Source: Anaerocolumna jejuensis DSM 15929 (GTDB lineage: Bacteria; Bacillota; Clostridia; Lachnospirales; Lachnospiraceae). Taken from it: a stretch of DNA of 64,000 nucleotides. The first letter of the stretch is position 1. Each line of letters opens with the position of its first letter. Where the stretch lies: contig NZ_FRAC01000019.1 in NCBI RefSeq assembly GCF_900142215.1, positions 1 through 64,000 on the forward strand, read 5' to 3'. A program made the position numbers and the translations under genes. This document shows, piece after piece, positions 24,176 through 33,569 of this stretch. The notes under the pieces are model-generated. The model worked only from the letters and a program-made list of their open reading frames with translations, was not told the origin of the DNA and ran no database searches.

Positions 24176-25594
24176 TCAGTAAGACTTTTCCACTTTAATA
24201 GAGGTCGTTTCGTCATTAAAGTCACCAAGGCTGGCAGAATCCCCCAGCAGAACAACGGCATTTCCGCCATAATCGATGTCGCTGTACAGGGTAACCTTAT
24301 AGCCATTAGGCACTCTTACAGAAGAAAGGGTATCATTGGAAAGTCCCCTGCTTTCCAGGTCATTCATATTATAGCTGCCTTCTGACAAAGTAATCGATTT
24401 ACCTTCAAAATTGGCATCTGAGTAAAAGACCGGGGTTGAGGCTGCCTCTATTACGATGGATGAGGTTTTGTCATTAAAATCCGGAAGAGACGAAGTGTCC
24501 TCCGTTATGGTCTTTGACTGGCCGCCAAAGCCTATATTTTCATATAAAGTAACCTTTAATCCGGAGGTTATCTTTACTGATGAAATCTTATCATTTGGTA
24601 TACCCAGGCTGGCTAAGTCTTCGGTATCATATCGTCCCGGCCTTAAGCTGACGGACCAGCCGCCGTAATTGGCGTCCTCATAAAAGGTTGCTCCATAGGT
24701 ATTGTCATAGGTAAAGGGAAACTCATTTTTTGCTGCTTGATACTGGCTTTCATAGGTACTGTTCCATCCAAAAGCATTTGAAGCAAGGCTTTTTAAATCC
24801 GCACCGGCCGCTTTACTCATAAAATGGACATATTCTCCCATGTTCAGGCTTCTGGTATAATACCCGGAAGAATTCTTGGGGTAATACTGTGACAGGAGCT
24901 TGAAATAGTCAGACAGCACCTTACTGTTTCCATAACTGCTGTAAATAGGGTAATACCAGTTCTTGAACCATGCGGTTCCGCTTTGGGGAAAGCTGTCGGT
25001 CTTACTTATAAAGCTGTTATAAAGTCTGTCCGCATCGCTTGTCATTCCCAGGGCTTTATAAACATCATACTGGTATATTTCGCACCATTTGCTGTCTTTC
25101 CAGATATCAAAGGTGGGAGAACCCTTGGCCCCGTTTGTGGTGCTTTCCACTATATGGCCGATTTCATGTACGATGGCATCAATATTCCAGTTGGATTTAC
25201 TGCTAAAATCACTTCCTCCTACATCAATCACATTCCGGTAATCATGACTGGAATCATAATAGTAGGCAGGATGCCCTCCGGGATATTTATTGTGAATTAC
25301 TACATACAGCCTTCCTCCGCCGTTCATATCTCCATAGGTCTGCTTTGTATATTTCCATACATCGGTTACAAAGGGATAGATCCACTTGGCATTTCCGGCA
25401 TTGATATCATTATCAAAATATACGGCTACATCATCATTATAGTATACAAGCTTCAACAGCTGATTGTGTTCAAACCAGTGTTCCTGCCAGGTAGAAGGCG
25501 GAACATCAGCCGCCTGAACCTTGCTGCCGGCCATCAGGCCAAAAAATATCATAAACGTAAAGGCTGCTATCAACACTCTTATTTTTTTATTCAT
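24176..25594 (-). CDS. secreted HEIGH zinc metallopeptidase with two beta/gamma-crystallin domains
   Basis: A 472-residue exported protein. A signal peptide (about residues 1-29, ending KVQAAD) is followed by a gluzincin-like peptidase domain with HEIGH at 143-147. Two beta/gamma-crystallin domains follow at about 302-384 and 388-470. Each holds two Greek keys with a Ca2+-binding signature of the (N/D)(N/D)xx(S/T)S type: NDKISS, NDKTSS, NDTLSS and NDETTS. The crystallin domains probably stabilise the protein or bind a surface in a Ca2+-dependent way. No sortase or S-layer anchor is visible, so it is probably released. It stands alone, and its regulation is unknown. Confidence 0.88.
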   Translation of the reverse strand: MNKKIRVLIAAFTFMIFFGLMAGSKVQAADVPPSTWQEHWFEHNQLLKLVYYNDDVAVYFDNDINAGNAKWIYPFVTDVWKYTKQTYGDMNGGGRLYVVIHNKYPGGHPAYYYDSSHDYRNVIDVGGSDFSSKSNWNIDAIVHEIGHIVESTTNGAKGSPTFDIWKDSKWCEIYQYDVYKALGMTSDADRLYNSFISKTDSFPQSGTAWFKNWYYPIYSSYGNSKVLSDYFKLLSQYYPKNSSGYYTRSLNMGEYVHFMSKAAGADLKSLASNAFGWNSTYESQYQAAKNEFPFTYDNTYGATFYEDANYGGWSVSLRPGRYDTEDLASLGIPNDKISSVKITSGLKVTLYENIGFGGQSKTITEDTSSLPDFNDKTSSIVIEAASTPVFYSDANFEGKSITLSEGSYNMNDLESRGLSNDTLSSVRVPNGYKVTLYSDIDYGGNAVVLLGDSASLGDFNDETTSIKVEKSY

Positions 25595-26212
25595 ATTTTC
25601 CTCTCATTCTGCCGCTTACAGCGGCACAAAATCTGAAAGAAGCTTGAAATGAGCACTTCTGCGCTTCTGCAATGCTGTACTCATTGTGAGGTTCTTTCAA
25701 AGTGATAATGTTTTCCTACCTTGCAACTACAGAATAATAATTGATCTGTCTCACTTTTACCTCCCTCGTATATTATTTTAATGACTTTTATTTCTTCTTA
25801 TCTGACCGGAACAATATAACCTTAAAAACGTTTTCATTTCAGTATTTACTTTTACCTGTTTGTTTTTATTGCGTTAATGCGTCATTTTCTTTACATATTA
25901 TGGGAATCCCAATTTCATTATACTCCAAGAATATATTCTGGCAATAGTACAATGCACCTATGTTAAATGGACCTGCAACTGCCTTTTTACTCTTTAAAGC
26001 CTGAGTTTATATGCTTATAAATCCTGTTTGTGGAATGACATCCCAATTATGGAACGTCTTTTCATTCCTCCATGCTGCAATTGCAGAAAGCCTTCTCCGC
26101 TTCCTTAAGAAAGGATATAACTCCAGAATACAAGCTCATCTGATTCTGCTTGTAATTTAAAAAATATGAAAACATGTGAACTAACAATAAAATGAAATTT
26201 CTCAACAAAAAA
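25595..26212. other. intergenic region, no supported gene
   Basis: About 600 bases between the metallopeptidase start and the terminator of the MBL gene. It presumably includes the metallopeptidase promoter. A possible imperfect stem (GAAAGAAGCTT.. with ..GAGGTTCTTTC, about 25636-25700) lies just upstream of that gene. Short open frames here lack ribosome binding sites and recognisable products. Confidence 0.4.
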
Positions 26213-26236
26213 ATGCGAACCCAGAAAGGTTCGCAT
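26213..26236 (-). terminator. terminator of the MBL-fold gene
   Basis: ATGCGAACC and GGTTCGCAT form a 9-bp stem with a 6-base loop; on the minus strand it is followed by seven T residues. It lies about 70 bases past the stop at 26305. Confidence 0.85.
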
Positions 26237-26304
26237 ACAGCATAAATTTTATAAGAAATCAAGAAATCCCCCGAAAGGCTTTGCTCCACCAATGTCCAAT
26301 GCAA

Positions 26305-27147
26305 TCACACTGGGCTGGCTTTCTTGTAAACAATATTTCCGATTTTTCCATCGATTCTGTCACAAGTATTTTCTAAATATTGCTTTGCCAAAAGATACTC
26401 TTTTTTATTGAACTCATACATTACCGGCTCATTCTTACCTTCCTGAATTTCCCTGCATATTTCCAGTAAATCATCCAGACAGGTTTTCTTAACATCATAG
26501 GGAGGATGAGCGGTATAAAATTTATCATACCTGTCCTCCAGCTTTTTTAGCTTTTTCAAGGCTTCATAATATTCTCCAACAGCAGCTGAATAGTCGAATA
26601 CCAAAAGAGTTCTTGAATTGGCTGCATCACCGGTAAATAATAATCGATTTTCTTCATCCAGCAAAACAACAGAACCTTGGGTGTGTCCGGGAACCTTAAT
26701 AATAGTAAGAGTCCGTCCGCCAAGGGGAAAGCTGTCACCTTCCTTCATAAAAGTAACTTTTGTTCTATCGTTAGGAAGGGCAACCTTTAAATGCATAAAA
26801 AACGGAGTTTTGTTATCTAACTGTCTCTGTACTTCCGGATAGCTTTCCTCAAATTCACTCCGCATATATTGGGCATCCTCTTTCGTAATAAATACTTCAT
26901 CAAAAAGATAGGCTCCTCCAATATGATCAAAATGTAAATGAGTCAAGACCACATCATAAGGCTTCCTGCATATTTTATTCACAAAAGCCCTGATATCGCC
27001 TATTCCGCAACAGGTATCAATCAATAATGCCCGTTCTGTTCCCATCACAAGATAGCCGCTGACCCCTGTGATATCTGTAATCATTATTACGCCATGACCT
27101 AAGTCCTTACTTTTAAAAAGTTTATTATTAATCAGCTTTTCAAACAT
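26305..27147 (-). CDS. metallo-beta-lactamase-fold hydrolase
   Basis: A 280-residue MBL-fold protein with the dinuclear metal motif THLHFDHIGG, then PGHTQGS and FTGDAAN, each supplying metal ligands. Glyoxalase II-like or lactonase-like hydrolysis is possible; there is no rhodanese or flavodoxin domain. I chose the ATG at 27147; a longer in-frame extension overlaps the upstream gene and lacks conserved sequence. It lies 34 bases after the DUF1801 gene and is probably co-transcribed with it. Confidence 0.88.
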   Translation of the reverse strand: MFEKLINNKLFKSKDLGHGVIMITDITGVSGYLVMGTERALLIDTCCGIGDIRAFVNKICRKPYDVVLTHLHFDHIGGAYLFDEVFITKEDAQYMRSEFEESYPEVQRQLDNKTPFFMHLKVALPNDRTKVTFMKEGDSFPLGGRTLTIIKVPGHTQGSVVLLDEENRLLFTGDAANSRTLLVFDYSAAVGEYYEALKKLKKLEDRYDKFYTAHPPYDVKKTCLDDLLEICREIQEGKNEPVMYEFNKKEYLLAKQYLENTCDRIDGKIGNIVYKKASPV

Positions 27148-27181
27148 ATCCCCGCCCCAATCTGAATTTAGTAAAGTATGT

Positions 27182-27553
27182 CTATTTCCGCCAGAAGGTT
27201 GAACATTCAGCCTTATCCGAAATATTAAATGCAATCATTTTTTCCAGCAACGAAAAATCCACCGGGCTATCCCAGGGGATGCGCACCAGCTCCTTCGTAT
27301 GCTCATAACCTGCCTGTACAATCTCTGCTGAAAAATGATCAATCCCTGCCCTCTCCGGGGCAACAGCCATATGATGCCTGGCTGCACTAAAACCGATAAT
27401 AAAGGTACCATGATCGGTAAACATAGGCTGATTCCAGGCAATTTTAGGAACTAAGCCGGGAAACTTCCCGATTATCCAGCCAAAGACCTCTTCGAACCGG
27501 GCCTTTTGCTGGGGGTTATCTATACGCGCTAAATATTCTGCAAAAACCTCCAT
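27182..27553 (-). CDS. DUF1801-family protein (YdhG-like)
   Basis: A 123-residue protein of the DUF1801 fold, with EVFGWIIGKFPGLVPKIAWNQPMF near the start and FSAARHHMAVAPERAG in the middle. Relatives have been proposed as iron chaperones of the frataxin-like type, but the function is not settled. AGGAGG lies before the ATG. It is the second of two DUF1801 genes in tandem. Confidence 0.85.
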   Translation of the reverse strand: MEVFAEYLARIDNPQQKARFEEVFGWIIGKFPGLVPKIAWNQPMFTDHGTFIIGFSAARHHMAVAPERAGIDHFSAEIVQAGYEHTKELVRIPWDSPVDFSLLEKMIAFNISDKAECSTFWRK

Positions 27554-27580
27554 GTTATTCCTCCTAAAGTGAGTAGACTT

Positions 27581-27991
27581 TTACCCCTTGCGGGAAGTCT
27601 TGCGGCTGGACTGATTTAGTGCAATGGCTGCATGGATAAGCGTTTTAAACGCCTCCTCATCCACCTCTTCTCCCTCATGGATGTCAATGGCCCTTCTTGC
27701 ATTTCCATCCAGGCTTGAATTGAAAATATGGGAAGGGTCCTCCAGGGATGCTCCCTTGGCAAAAGTCAGCTTCACAATATTTTTATAAGTCTCTCCGGTA
27801 CATATCATACCATCGTGGGACCAGACAGGGGTACCCCTCCATTTCCACTCCTCAACTACCTCCGGGTCGGCCTGCCTGATCAGGTTACGCACCTTCAACA
27901 GCATCTGACCCCGCCAGTCACCCAGCTCCTCAATTCTCTCATCAATTAATTGGGACGGGGATTTCGTATCATTCCCAGACTGCTCTTCCAT
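27581..27991 (-). CDS. DUF1801-family protein
   Basis: A 136-residue DUF1801 protein: LIDERIEELGDWRGQMLLKV, EEWKWRGTPVWSHDG and VKLTFAKGASLEDP are characteristic, and a Lys/Arg-rich tail (SSRKTSRKG) ends it. The start at 27991 has GGAGGG upstream; an ATG six codons earlier is not preceded by a site. It is the first gene of a likely three-gene unit with the second DUF1801 protein and the MBL hydrolase. Confidence 0.85.
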   Translation of the reverse strand: MEEQSGNDTKSPSQLIDERIEELGDWRGQMLLKVRNLIRQADPEVVEEWKWRGTPVWSHDGMICTGETYKNIVKLTFAKGASLEDPSHIFNSSLDGNARRAIDIHEGEEVDEEAFKTLIHAAIALNQSSRKTSRKG

Positions 27992-28272
27992 CGTAAAACC
28001 CTCCTTCATTCAATTTTAATGTTGGTGAAGATAATGAAAATTTTCAAAGGTATTCTCTGTGATGTATTATTTACTTCTATATAATTTAATATTACCTGTA
28101 TTTTCTACTTTGTTACAAAAACCGAATATTTCCAGCCTAATATAGAAATTAGTTACGAACTAATAACAGTTATAACAAGTGTTATTTCTCGGCATGTATC
28201 TTCTTAACAGAGAACATTACCGTCTCTATTTTATCATAGACCGACCTATTTGTCGTGAAAAATATATCAACC

Positions 28273-28839
28273 TTATAGTGGCCCTTTTTCCTTCTGAAAA
28301 TTTTCCAGCAGCTCCTTTGCTTCCTCCGTCCAGGAAAGATAAGCCTCATACACTTTTTCTCCAAATAATACCGTTAAGTAATAATACAGATGATCCTCAT
28401 CCTCCGAAAGTACCTGCTGGAGATTTTGTTTAAAAAACTGAATGGTTTTCTGATTTTCAAGATGCTTTTCACGATACAATTCAATGCGTTTCAAATTTTC
28501 CTCTACGGAAAGCATACTCCCAAAAAACAGCTTTAAAAGAATTTCGTACCGTGTATGGTCTTTTATTTCAGGGATTTTAAGCCACTCCGTTAAAGCAGTT
28601 CTTCCGCTCTCCGTAATGGAATATAGATTCCGTTCCGGCCCTTTATAAGTCTCCCCCGGCCTTTTCACAATCCTGCCGCTTTCTTCCAGGACTTTCAGGG
28701 TAGGATAGATCTGTCCGTAGCCCACCTCCCAAAAATGACTGATCATAAGGTCAATCTTCTTTTTAATATCGTATCCGCTCAAATCCTCATGCTCTAAAAG
28801 CCCTAAGATAATGTAAGCTGTCGTATTTTCCTTTGCCAT
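28273..28839 (-). CDS. PadR-family transcriptional regulator
   Basis: A 188-residue PadR of subfamily s1/Vir-like layout: an N-terminal winged helix (AYIILGLLEHEDLSGYDIKK, YGQIYPTLKVLEESGRI, RNLYSITESGRTALTEW) and a C-terminal helical dimerisation domain (about 95-185). The ATG at 28839 has AGGAGG nine bases upstream; an upstream ATG would run into the operator. It is divergent from the NapH-like gene at 28995, and a perfect 43-bp palindrome with promoter hexamers on both strands lies between them. Confidence 0.92.
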   Translation of the reverse strand: MAKENTTAYIILGLLEHEDLSGYDIKKKIDLMISHFWEVGYGQIYPTLKVLEESGRIVKRPGETYKGPERNLYSITESGRTALTEWLKIPEIKDHTRYEILLKLFFGSMLSVEENLKRIELYREKHLENQKTIQFFKQNLQQVLSEDEDHLYYYLTVLFGEKVYEAYLSWTEEAKELLENFQKEKGPL

Positions 28840-28868
28840 ATCAAGCCTCCTGATTTTATATAAAACCT

Positions 28869-28911
28869 CTCTTGACAAGACTATATCATTTTGATATAGT
28901 CTTGTCAAGAG
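28869..28911. promoter_or_regulatory. 43-bp perfect palindrome, divergent promoter-operator of the PadR pair
   Basis: The 20-base arms (28869-28888 and 28892-28911) are exact reverse complements around TTT. Each strand carries TTGACA followed 16-17 bases later by TATAGT, so two symmetric promoters overlap inside the operator. This would give PadR simultaneous control of itself and of the membrane ferredoxin. Confidence 0.85.
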
Positions 28912-28994
28912 AATACTGCAGTGATGCTACAGTGATACTGCTGTATGCCCTTCGACCATAATGCATATTATCATTTTGAAAGGAGCATAAAATT

Positions 28995-29717
28995 ATGAAG
29001 CGCCAAAAATTACGAAGTTTTTTATTATTGTTATCGTTTTTACTGTTCCCTATTACCTTATTCTACTTTTCACCTTATTTAATTATTCAGGGAGGCACTG
29101 CTGGGATTATTACAGGAAGCTTCCTGACCTTTGCCGGTCTGTTTTTCTTTTCCCTTTTCTTTGGCCGTGCCTTCTGCGGATGGCTCTGTCCCGCAGGAGG
29201 CCTGCAGGAATGCTGCTTTACCGTAACTGATAAACCGATAAAAAACAAAAAGCTCAACCGGCTCAAATATGTTATCTGGGTCCTTTGGCTGCTGGGTATT
29301 GCCGCTGCCTTTTTTTCTGCAGGCGGTATTCATTCCATTGATTTCTTTTATATGACCGATCATGGAATTTCGGCTTCCAGCCTTCCCGGATTGGTGATCT
29401 ATTTCGGCATTATCTCTCTGGTCGCAGTCCTGGCACTGACCCTTGGGAAACGCGGCATGTGCCACTCCATCTGCTGGATGGCACCCTTTATGGTACTTGG
29501 TGTCAAGGTTAAGGACCGGCTTCACCTTCCCTCCCTGCATTTAAGACCGGCTCCTGACAAATGCGTGAACTGCAGGCTCTGCACCAAAAAATGTCCCATG
29601 AGTCTGGAGGTACATACTATGGTTGCAGCAGGCAGCATGAAAAATACTGAATGCATCCTGTGCGGCGAATGTGCCGACAGCTGTCCTAAAAAGGCAATAA
29701 CGCTGACCTTTAAATAA
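28995..29717 (+). CDS. NapH/CcoG-like membrane 4Fe-4S protein
   Basis: A 240-residue integral membrane protein with about four to five hydrophobic segments, the NosR/NapH signature FCGWLCPAGGLQE (about residues 60-72), and a C-terminal pair of [4Fe-4S] motifs (CVNCRLCTKKCP and CILCGECADSCP). It likely moves electrons at the membrane, for example from quinol or ferredoxin to a partner oxidoreductase that is not encoded here. AAAGGAG precedes the ATG. Expression is likely under the adjacent PadR. Confidence 0.88.
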   Translation: MKRQKLRSFLLLLSFLLFPITLFYFSPYLIIQGGTAGIITGSFLTFAGLFFFSLFFGRAFCGWLCPAGGLQECCFTVTDKPIKNKKLNRLKYVIWVLWLLGIAAAFFSAGGIHSIDFFYMTDHGISASSLPGLVIYFGIISLVAVLALTLGKRGMCHSICWMAPFMVLGVKVKDRLHLPSLHLRPAPDKCVNCRLCTKKCPMSLEVHTMVAAGSMKNTECILCGECADSCPKKAITLTFK

Positions 29718-29723
29718 TAGAAA

Positions 29724-29757
29724 AAGAGCAGAGTACGATTTCTTATACTCTGCTCTT
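29724..29757 (+). terminator. terminator after the NapH-like gene
   Basis: AAGAGCAGAGTA and TACTCTGCTCTT form a 12-bp perfect stem with a 10-base loop. The T-run is weak on the plus strand, but an A-run upstream would serve the minus strand equally. Confidence 0.7.
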
Positions 29758-29851
29758 GTAGGTTATGTAGGTTATACATACAGGTTGCCTTCGCTTAATG
29801 ACATTGGTTTTGCAGCACGCCCTTACTAATCGTGGCAACCGACTACCCTTC

Positions 29852-31669
29852 TTATTTGCCTGCTAACGCATTACCAATCTGTGAAGAAATATTAGATAAA
29901 GAATCTTTCACTTCGTTTTGCTTCTTCTGGTAATACTTCTGGATATCCTCAGCACCGCCATCCTTTGCGTATTTAATCATATCAGCTACAATTGCCTGAT
30001 AATCCGCATCGGACTTGGCCTGGATTGCCGCAAACTGCTGGTTAAAGAAATAATTGACAATGTTTGCGGAAGCCATTGCATAATCATCCGGTACCGCCCC
30101 GGAGGCATCAATCAGGTTAAAGGTAAATGTCGTATTTGCTCTGTTTAACCAGTTTTCATCCGTGAAGGATTTGGCACCGAAATATTCCATGGCTGATTTT
30201 TCATAAGGCTTAATGGAAAGCTGATTTGCAGCATCGGAAAGTCTTAAGTTTGCTGTAACATTGCCATATTTGCTTAAGGTCGTTGCATCGGAATACCCTT
30301 TGAAATGATGATACAGATTTGCGCCATATTGCTTATAGCCTTCGGAATCAAACTGCCCCATCTTAAGGTAATCATCGTTTCCGACCGGAACACCGTCATC
30401 ACCCATCTTCCAGGCCAGACCTTCCGGACCGTTTTCCATAATCAGAGAGCCTTCCTGGCTGGATATCCAGGTAAGAAGCTCTATTGCCTTTTCTATGTTT
30501 TTGCACTTTGAAGAAATAACATAGGTACAGCTTGTACCATAGTCCCAGTAACCGCCCGAATAGGTATCGGCGTAATCGGAAGGTGCTTTAAAGTGAACAA
30601 AGCCTGCATTTTCATCCTTTAAGTTCGTAGTGATAATGTTGTTCTTCTGATCGGTTAACCAACCGGCCGGGCAATAGAGGAAGGAACCGTTTTCCATTTC
30701 CGTATTATACTGATCCCATTTCATTGTCCATGCATCCGGATCTATAATTCCTAAATTATATGCCTTATTCATAAATTTCAGGTATTCATAATAAGGTGAT
30801 TTCTCATCGGCATAATAGTTAACATCCGAAATCTTGTCTTCGTTATGATACTGTATTGCTGCGGATGACTGGGAAATCATCTGCTGGTATCCGTAAATCA
30901 AAGGCCAGTCTCCCCAACCCTGTGCTTCACCAAACCAACCGCTGATTGCATATGGCTTGTCACCGTTTACATCCACAGGTGCAGCATCCTGCATCTTCTT
31001 TAAGACATCTGCCAATTCGTCAAAGTTCTTAAATTCAGGCTTCCCTGCCGCCTCAAAGGCATCCCATCTGAGTGCAATGGTATCCACAAGTCCCTTGGCA
31101 TAATTGGATTCACCGAAATACATGGGGAAACCGTAAGCTTTTCCGTCCGGACTTACAAAGTTCCTATGATAATCCATTTCTGCCTTCAATACCGGGTCGG
31201 AATTGTAATCCTTGAAAAGATCCGGGTAATCATCAAGGCAGGCTACGGCACCTGCGTCCACTAATTTTTTAAGTGTACCGGCATAACCGGTAGCCGCATC
31301 TTTTACAAGGAGAAACACATCCGGAAGGGAATCTGATGCAAGCTGTGTCGGAAACTGCTCGTTCCAGGTGTTTCCGGAGCAGTCGCTGATTACATCAAAC
31401 TGCACGCCAAAACGGTCTCTGATATAATTGGAAACAGGGTCTGTTTTTATCGAATTACTTTCTACTGATTCCAGGAATATGGCACCTGTTAAGGTAGCAA
31501 CTTCACCGGAGGCCTTGCTGTCATCCGGGGCCTTTGTGGCTTCCTTTGTAACATCACCGGAAACTTCTTTATTTGCTGTGCCATTGGAATTCTTACCACA
31601 ACCGCCAAACAGGGACATTACCATTACCAGACTCAGCAAAACTGCTAAAATTTTGTTGCTCTTCTTCAT
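29852..31669 (-). CDS. ABC transporter sugar-binding lipoprotein (locus B)
   Basis: A 605-residue LplA-like solute-binding lipoprotein. The signal peptide leads to the lipobox LFGGC (Cys about residue 23), followed by a charged linker and a periplasmic-binding fold. It probably captures the oligosaccharide that the nearby GH enzymes degrade. The ATG at 31669 has GGAGGAAAAG upstream; an ATG 13 codons earlier lacks one. It is last in the operon after the two permeases. Confidence 0.92.
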   Translation of the reverse strand: MKKSNKILAVLLSLVMVMSLFGGCGKNSNGTANKEVSGDVTKEATKAPDDSKASGEVATLTGAIFLESVESNSIKTDPVSNYIRDRFGVQFDVISDCSGNTWNEQFPTQLASDSLPDVFLLVKDAATGYAGTLKKLVDAGAVACLDDYPDLFKDYNSDPVLKAEMDYHRNFVSPDGKAYGFPMYFGESNYAKGLVDTIALRWDAFEAAGKPEFKNFDELADVLKKMQDAAPVDVNGDKPYAISGWFGEAQGWGDWPLIYGYQQMISQSSAAIQYHNEDKISDVNYYADEKSPYYEYLKFMNKAYNLGIIDPDAWTMKWDQYNTEMENGSFLYCPAGWLTDQKNNIITTNLKDENAGFVHFKAPSDYADTYSGGYWDYGTSCTYVISSKCKNIEKAIELLTWISSQEGSLIMENGPEGLAWKMGDDGVPVGNDDYLKMGQFDSEGYKQYGANLYHHFKGYSDATTLSKYGNVTANLRLSDAANQLSIKPYEKSAMEYFGAKSFTDENWLNRANTTFTFNLIDASGAVPDDYAMASANIVNYFFNQQFAAIQAKSDADYQAIVADMIKYAKDGGAEDIQKYYQKKQNEVKDSLSNISSQIGNALAGK

Positions 31670-31750
31670 AAAACTTTTCCTCCAATCCATTATGAATATA
31701 GTTTTCATTTATAAAAAAGCATTTCCCCCAAGGACCGGGCAGCCTTTCTA

Positions 31751-32641
31751 TCACCCCTTAACAGCACCAAGCATAATTCCTTTGACAAAGTACTTCTGCA
31801 TTGCCGGATATACGATAATAATCGGTATCATTGTTACCATTGTAATTGTAATACGAATTGATGTGGGATTTGAGCCCAGGGTTGCCGCTGCACTGGCTGC
31901 TGTGTTACCCGTCATCTGAGATGCCTTTGTCAGGTATAAATACAACAGATACTGTACTGTCTGCAGCGTACTCTTATTTATCAGCATGAAGTTATCATAC
32001 CATTGGTTCCACTGGTTCACCGCTGAAAATACCGCAACGGACGCGAGCACCGGTTTAGACAGCGGAAGCATTACTCTCGCATAAACGGTAAGGATACCGG
32101 CTCCGTCCATTTCAGCCGACTCCTGAAGCTCTGCCGGTACAGACTCAAAATAGGTCTTTAACAGGATTACAAAAAAAGCGGTAATTGCAGAAGGAATAAT
32201 ATACAGCAGAAAATTATTGTTAAGATGGTACATTTTCATTGTAATGAACCAGGGAATAACACCCGCGTTAATATACATGGATATTACAATGAAGCGATAC
32301 AATGCTTTTCTGCAGGGAAGGCATTGCTGTGAAACAATAAATGCAACAAAGCTGCAGCAGAAAAGGGTTAACACAGTTCCCAGCACCGTTCGGAGTATGG
32401 ATATCTTAAACGCCGGAAACAGGTTGCTGACTTCGTTGAACAAGGAAGTGTAATTATATGTTGTCAGCTGCTTTGGGATTAAATATATTCCTTTTGCGAT
32501 TGCCTTTGGGTCGCTGATTGAGTTTACGAGAAAAAACCAAATCGGATAAAAACATATAGCGGTAAACAGGAGAAGGAGGGTTACATTTAAAACGTCAAAT
32601 ACGACTTCTCCTTTTGTTCTTTTCATGTGCCTTTTGTGCAT
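31751..32641 (-). CDS. sugar ABC permease, LplC type (locus B)
   Basis: A 296-residue permease with six membrane segments, the EAA-like loop QESAEMDGAGILTVYARVML and the family C-terminus MQKYFVKGIMLGAVKG. AGGAGAAAGG precedes the ATG at 32641. It follows the LplB-type permease by 19 bases. Confidence 0.93.
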   Translation of the reverse strand: MHKRHMKRTKGEVVFDVLNVTLLLLFTAICFYPIWFFLVNSISDPKAIAKGIYLIPKQLTTYNYTSLFNEVSNLFPAFKISILRTVLGTVLTLFCCSFVAFIVSQQCLPCRKALYRFIVISMYINAGVIPWFITMKMYHLNNNFLLYIIPSAITAFFVILLKTYFESVPAELQESAEMDGAGILTVYARVMLPLSKPVLASVAVFSAVNQWNQWYDNFMLINKSTLQTVQYLLYLYLTKASQMTGNTAASAAATLGSNPTSIRITITMVTMIPIIIVYPAMQKYFVKGIMLGAVKG

Positions 32642-32660
32642 ATTCCTTTCTCCTCTTATC

Positions 32661-33569
32661 TTATATAATAGATTCTCCACGGACTTTTTTAGCAATACCG
32701 TTTGTCAAAAACAGTAATACTACGCTGATAACAGATTTCATAACGCTGACAGCCGTTGAATAAGAATAATTTCCAAGTTGTATACCCATTCGATAGGTGT
32801 ATGTATCGATTACCTCCAGCTTGCTTTGTGTAAAGGAGGTCTGGAAAATCCAGAACTGCTCAAAACCATTGTTTAATAAGTTTCCTACCTGAAGAAGGAA
32901 CATGACCAGAAAGGTAGGCAGAAGAAGGGGAACCGTAATATGTACAATCCTCTTCCATTTCCCCGCTCCGTCAAGCTCTGCGGCTTCATAGTAGTCCTGA
33001 CTGATACCGCTGATGGAGGCAAGGTAAATGATTGCCGTATAACCCATGGTCTTATAAAGGCCAAGCATTGTCTGGATAAGATATGCATGCTTTCTGTCGC
33101 CAAGCATCGAATAGGCATCTCCGCCAAAGCTTGTCAATAATGTATTCAGTGCACTGTCAGAAGCGGAGCATATCATGTATACGACGGAATATAACAGGAC
33201 CCAGGATATAAAGTTGGGAAATGAGGTTACGGTCTGGATTACCCTCTGCAGTTTGCTGTTACGAAGCTGTGATATCATAATCGCCAGAATCATCGGCAGC
33301 GGTGTGCAGATTAATGCTAAGGAACTGTAAGCCAGTGTATTTTTAAAGGCATTAAAGAAACCGCCTCCGTCTTTTGTTATCAGCATAAAGGATTTTAGTC
33401 CGATAAAATGCAGATTACTCAATTTCTTTCCCGGTACATAATCCGTTATAGAGTAAATCCACCCAAACAGCGGTACATAATAAATACTGAATACCAAAAT
33501 CAGAAATGGCATAATCAACAGCAGTAATTTTATTTTCTTTTTCGTCTTTTGATTCATATTGATTTCCAA
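32661..33569 (-). CDS. sugar ABC permease, LplB type (locus B)
   Basis: A 302-residue permease with six membrane segments and the EAA loop YEAAELDGAGKWKRIVHITV. The family-specific NNGFEQFWIFQTSFTQSKLE and TYTYRMGIQLGNYSY are present. The start is probably the TTG at 33569, six bases after GGAGGG; an ATG four codons later is possible. It is first in the transport operon, which has no ATPase gene. Confidence 0.92.
   Translation of the reverse strand: MEINMNQKTKKKIKLLLLIMPFLILVFSIYYVPLFGWIYSITDYVPGKKLSNLHFIGLKSFMLITKDGGGFFNAFKNTLAYSSLALICTPLPMILAIMISQLRNSKLQRVIQTVTSFPNFISWVLLYSVVYMICSASDSALNTLLTSFGGDAYSMLGDRKHAYLIQTMLGLYKTMGYTAIIYLASISGISQDYYEAAELDGAGKWKRIVHITVPLLLPTFLVMFLLQVGNLLNNGFEQFWIFQTSFTQSKLEVIDTYTYRMGIQLGNYSYSTAVSVMKSVISVVLLFLTNGIAKKVRGESII

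Noticed and set aside
26062..26304. 80-codon minus-strand frame after the MBL gene
   Set aside because: It overlaps the rho-independent terminator at 26213-26236 and has no ribosome binding site or family.
29079..29540. 153-codon minus-strand frame opposite the NapH-like gene
   Set aside because: The plus-strand product has clear Fe-S and membrane motifs; the opposite frame has none.
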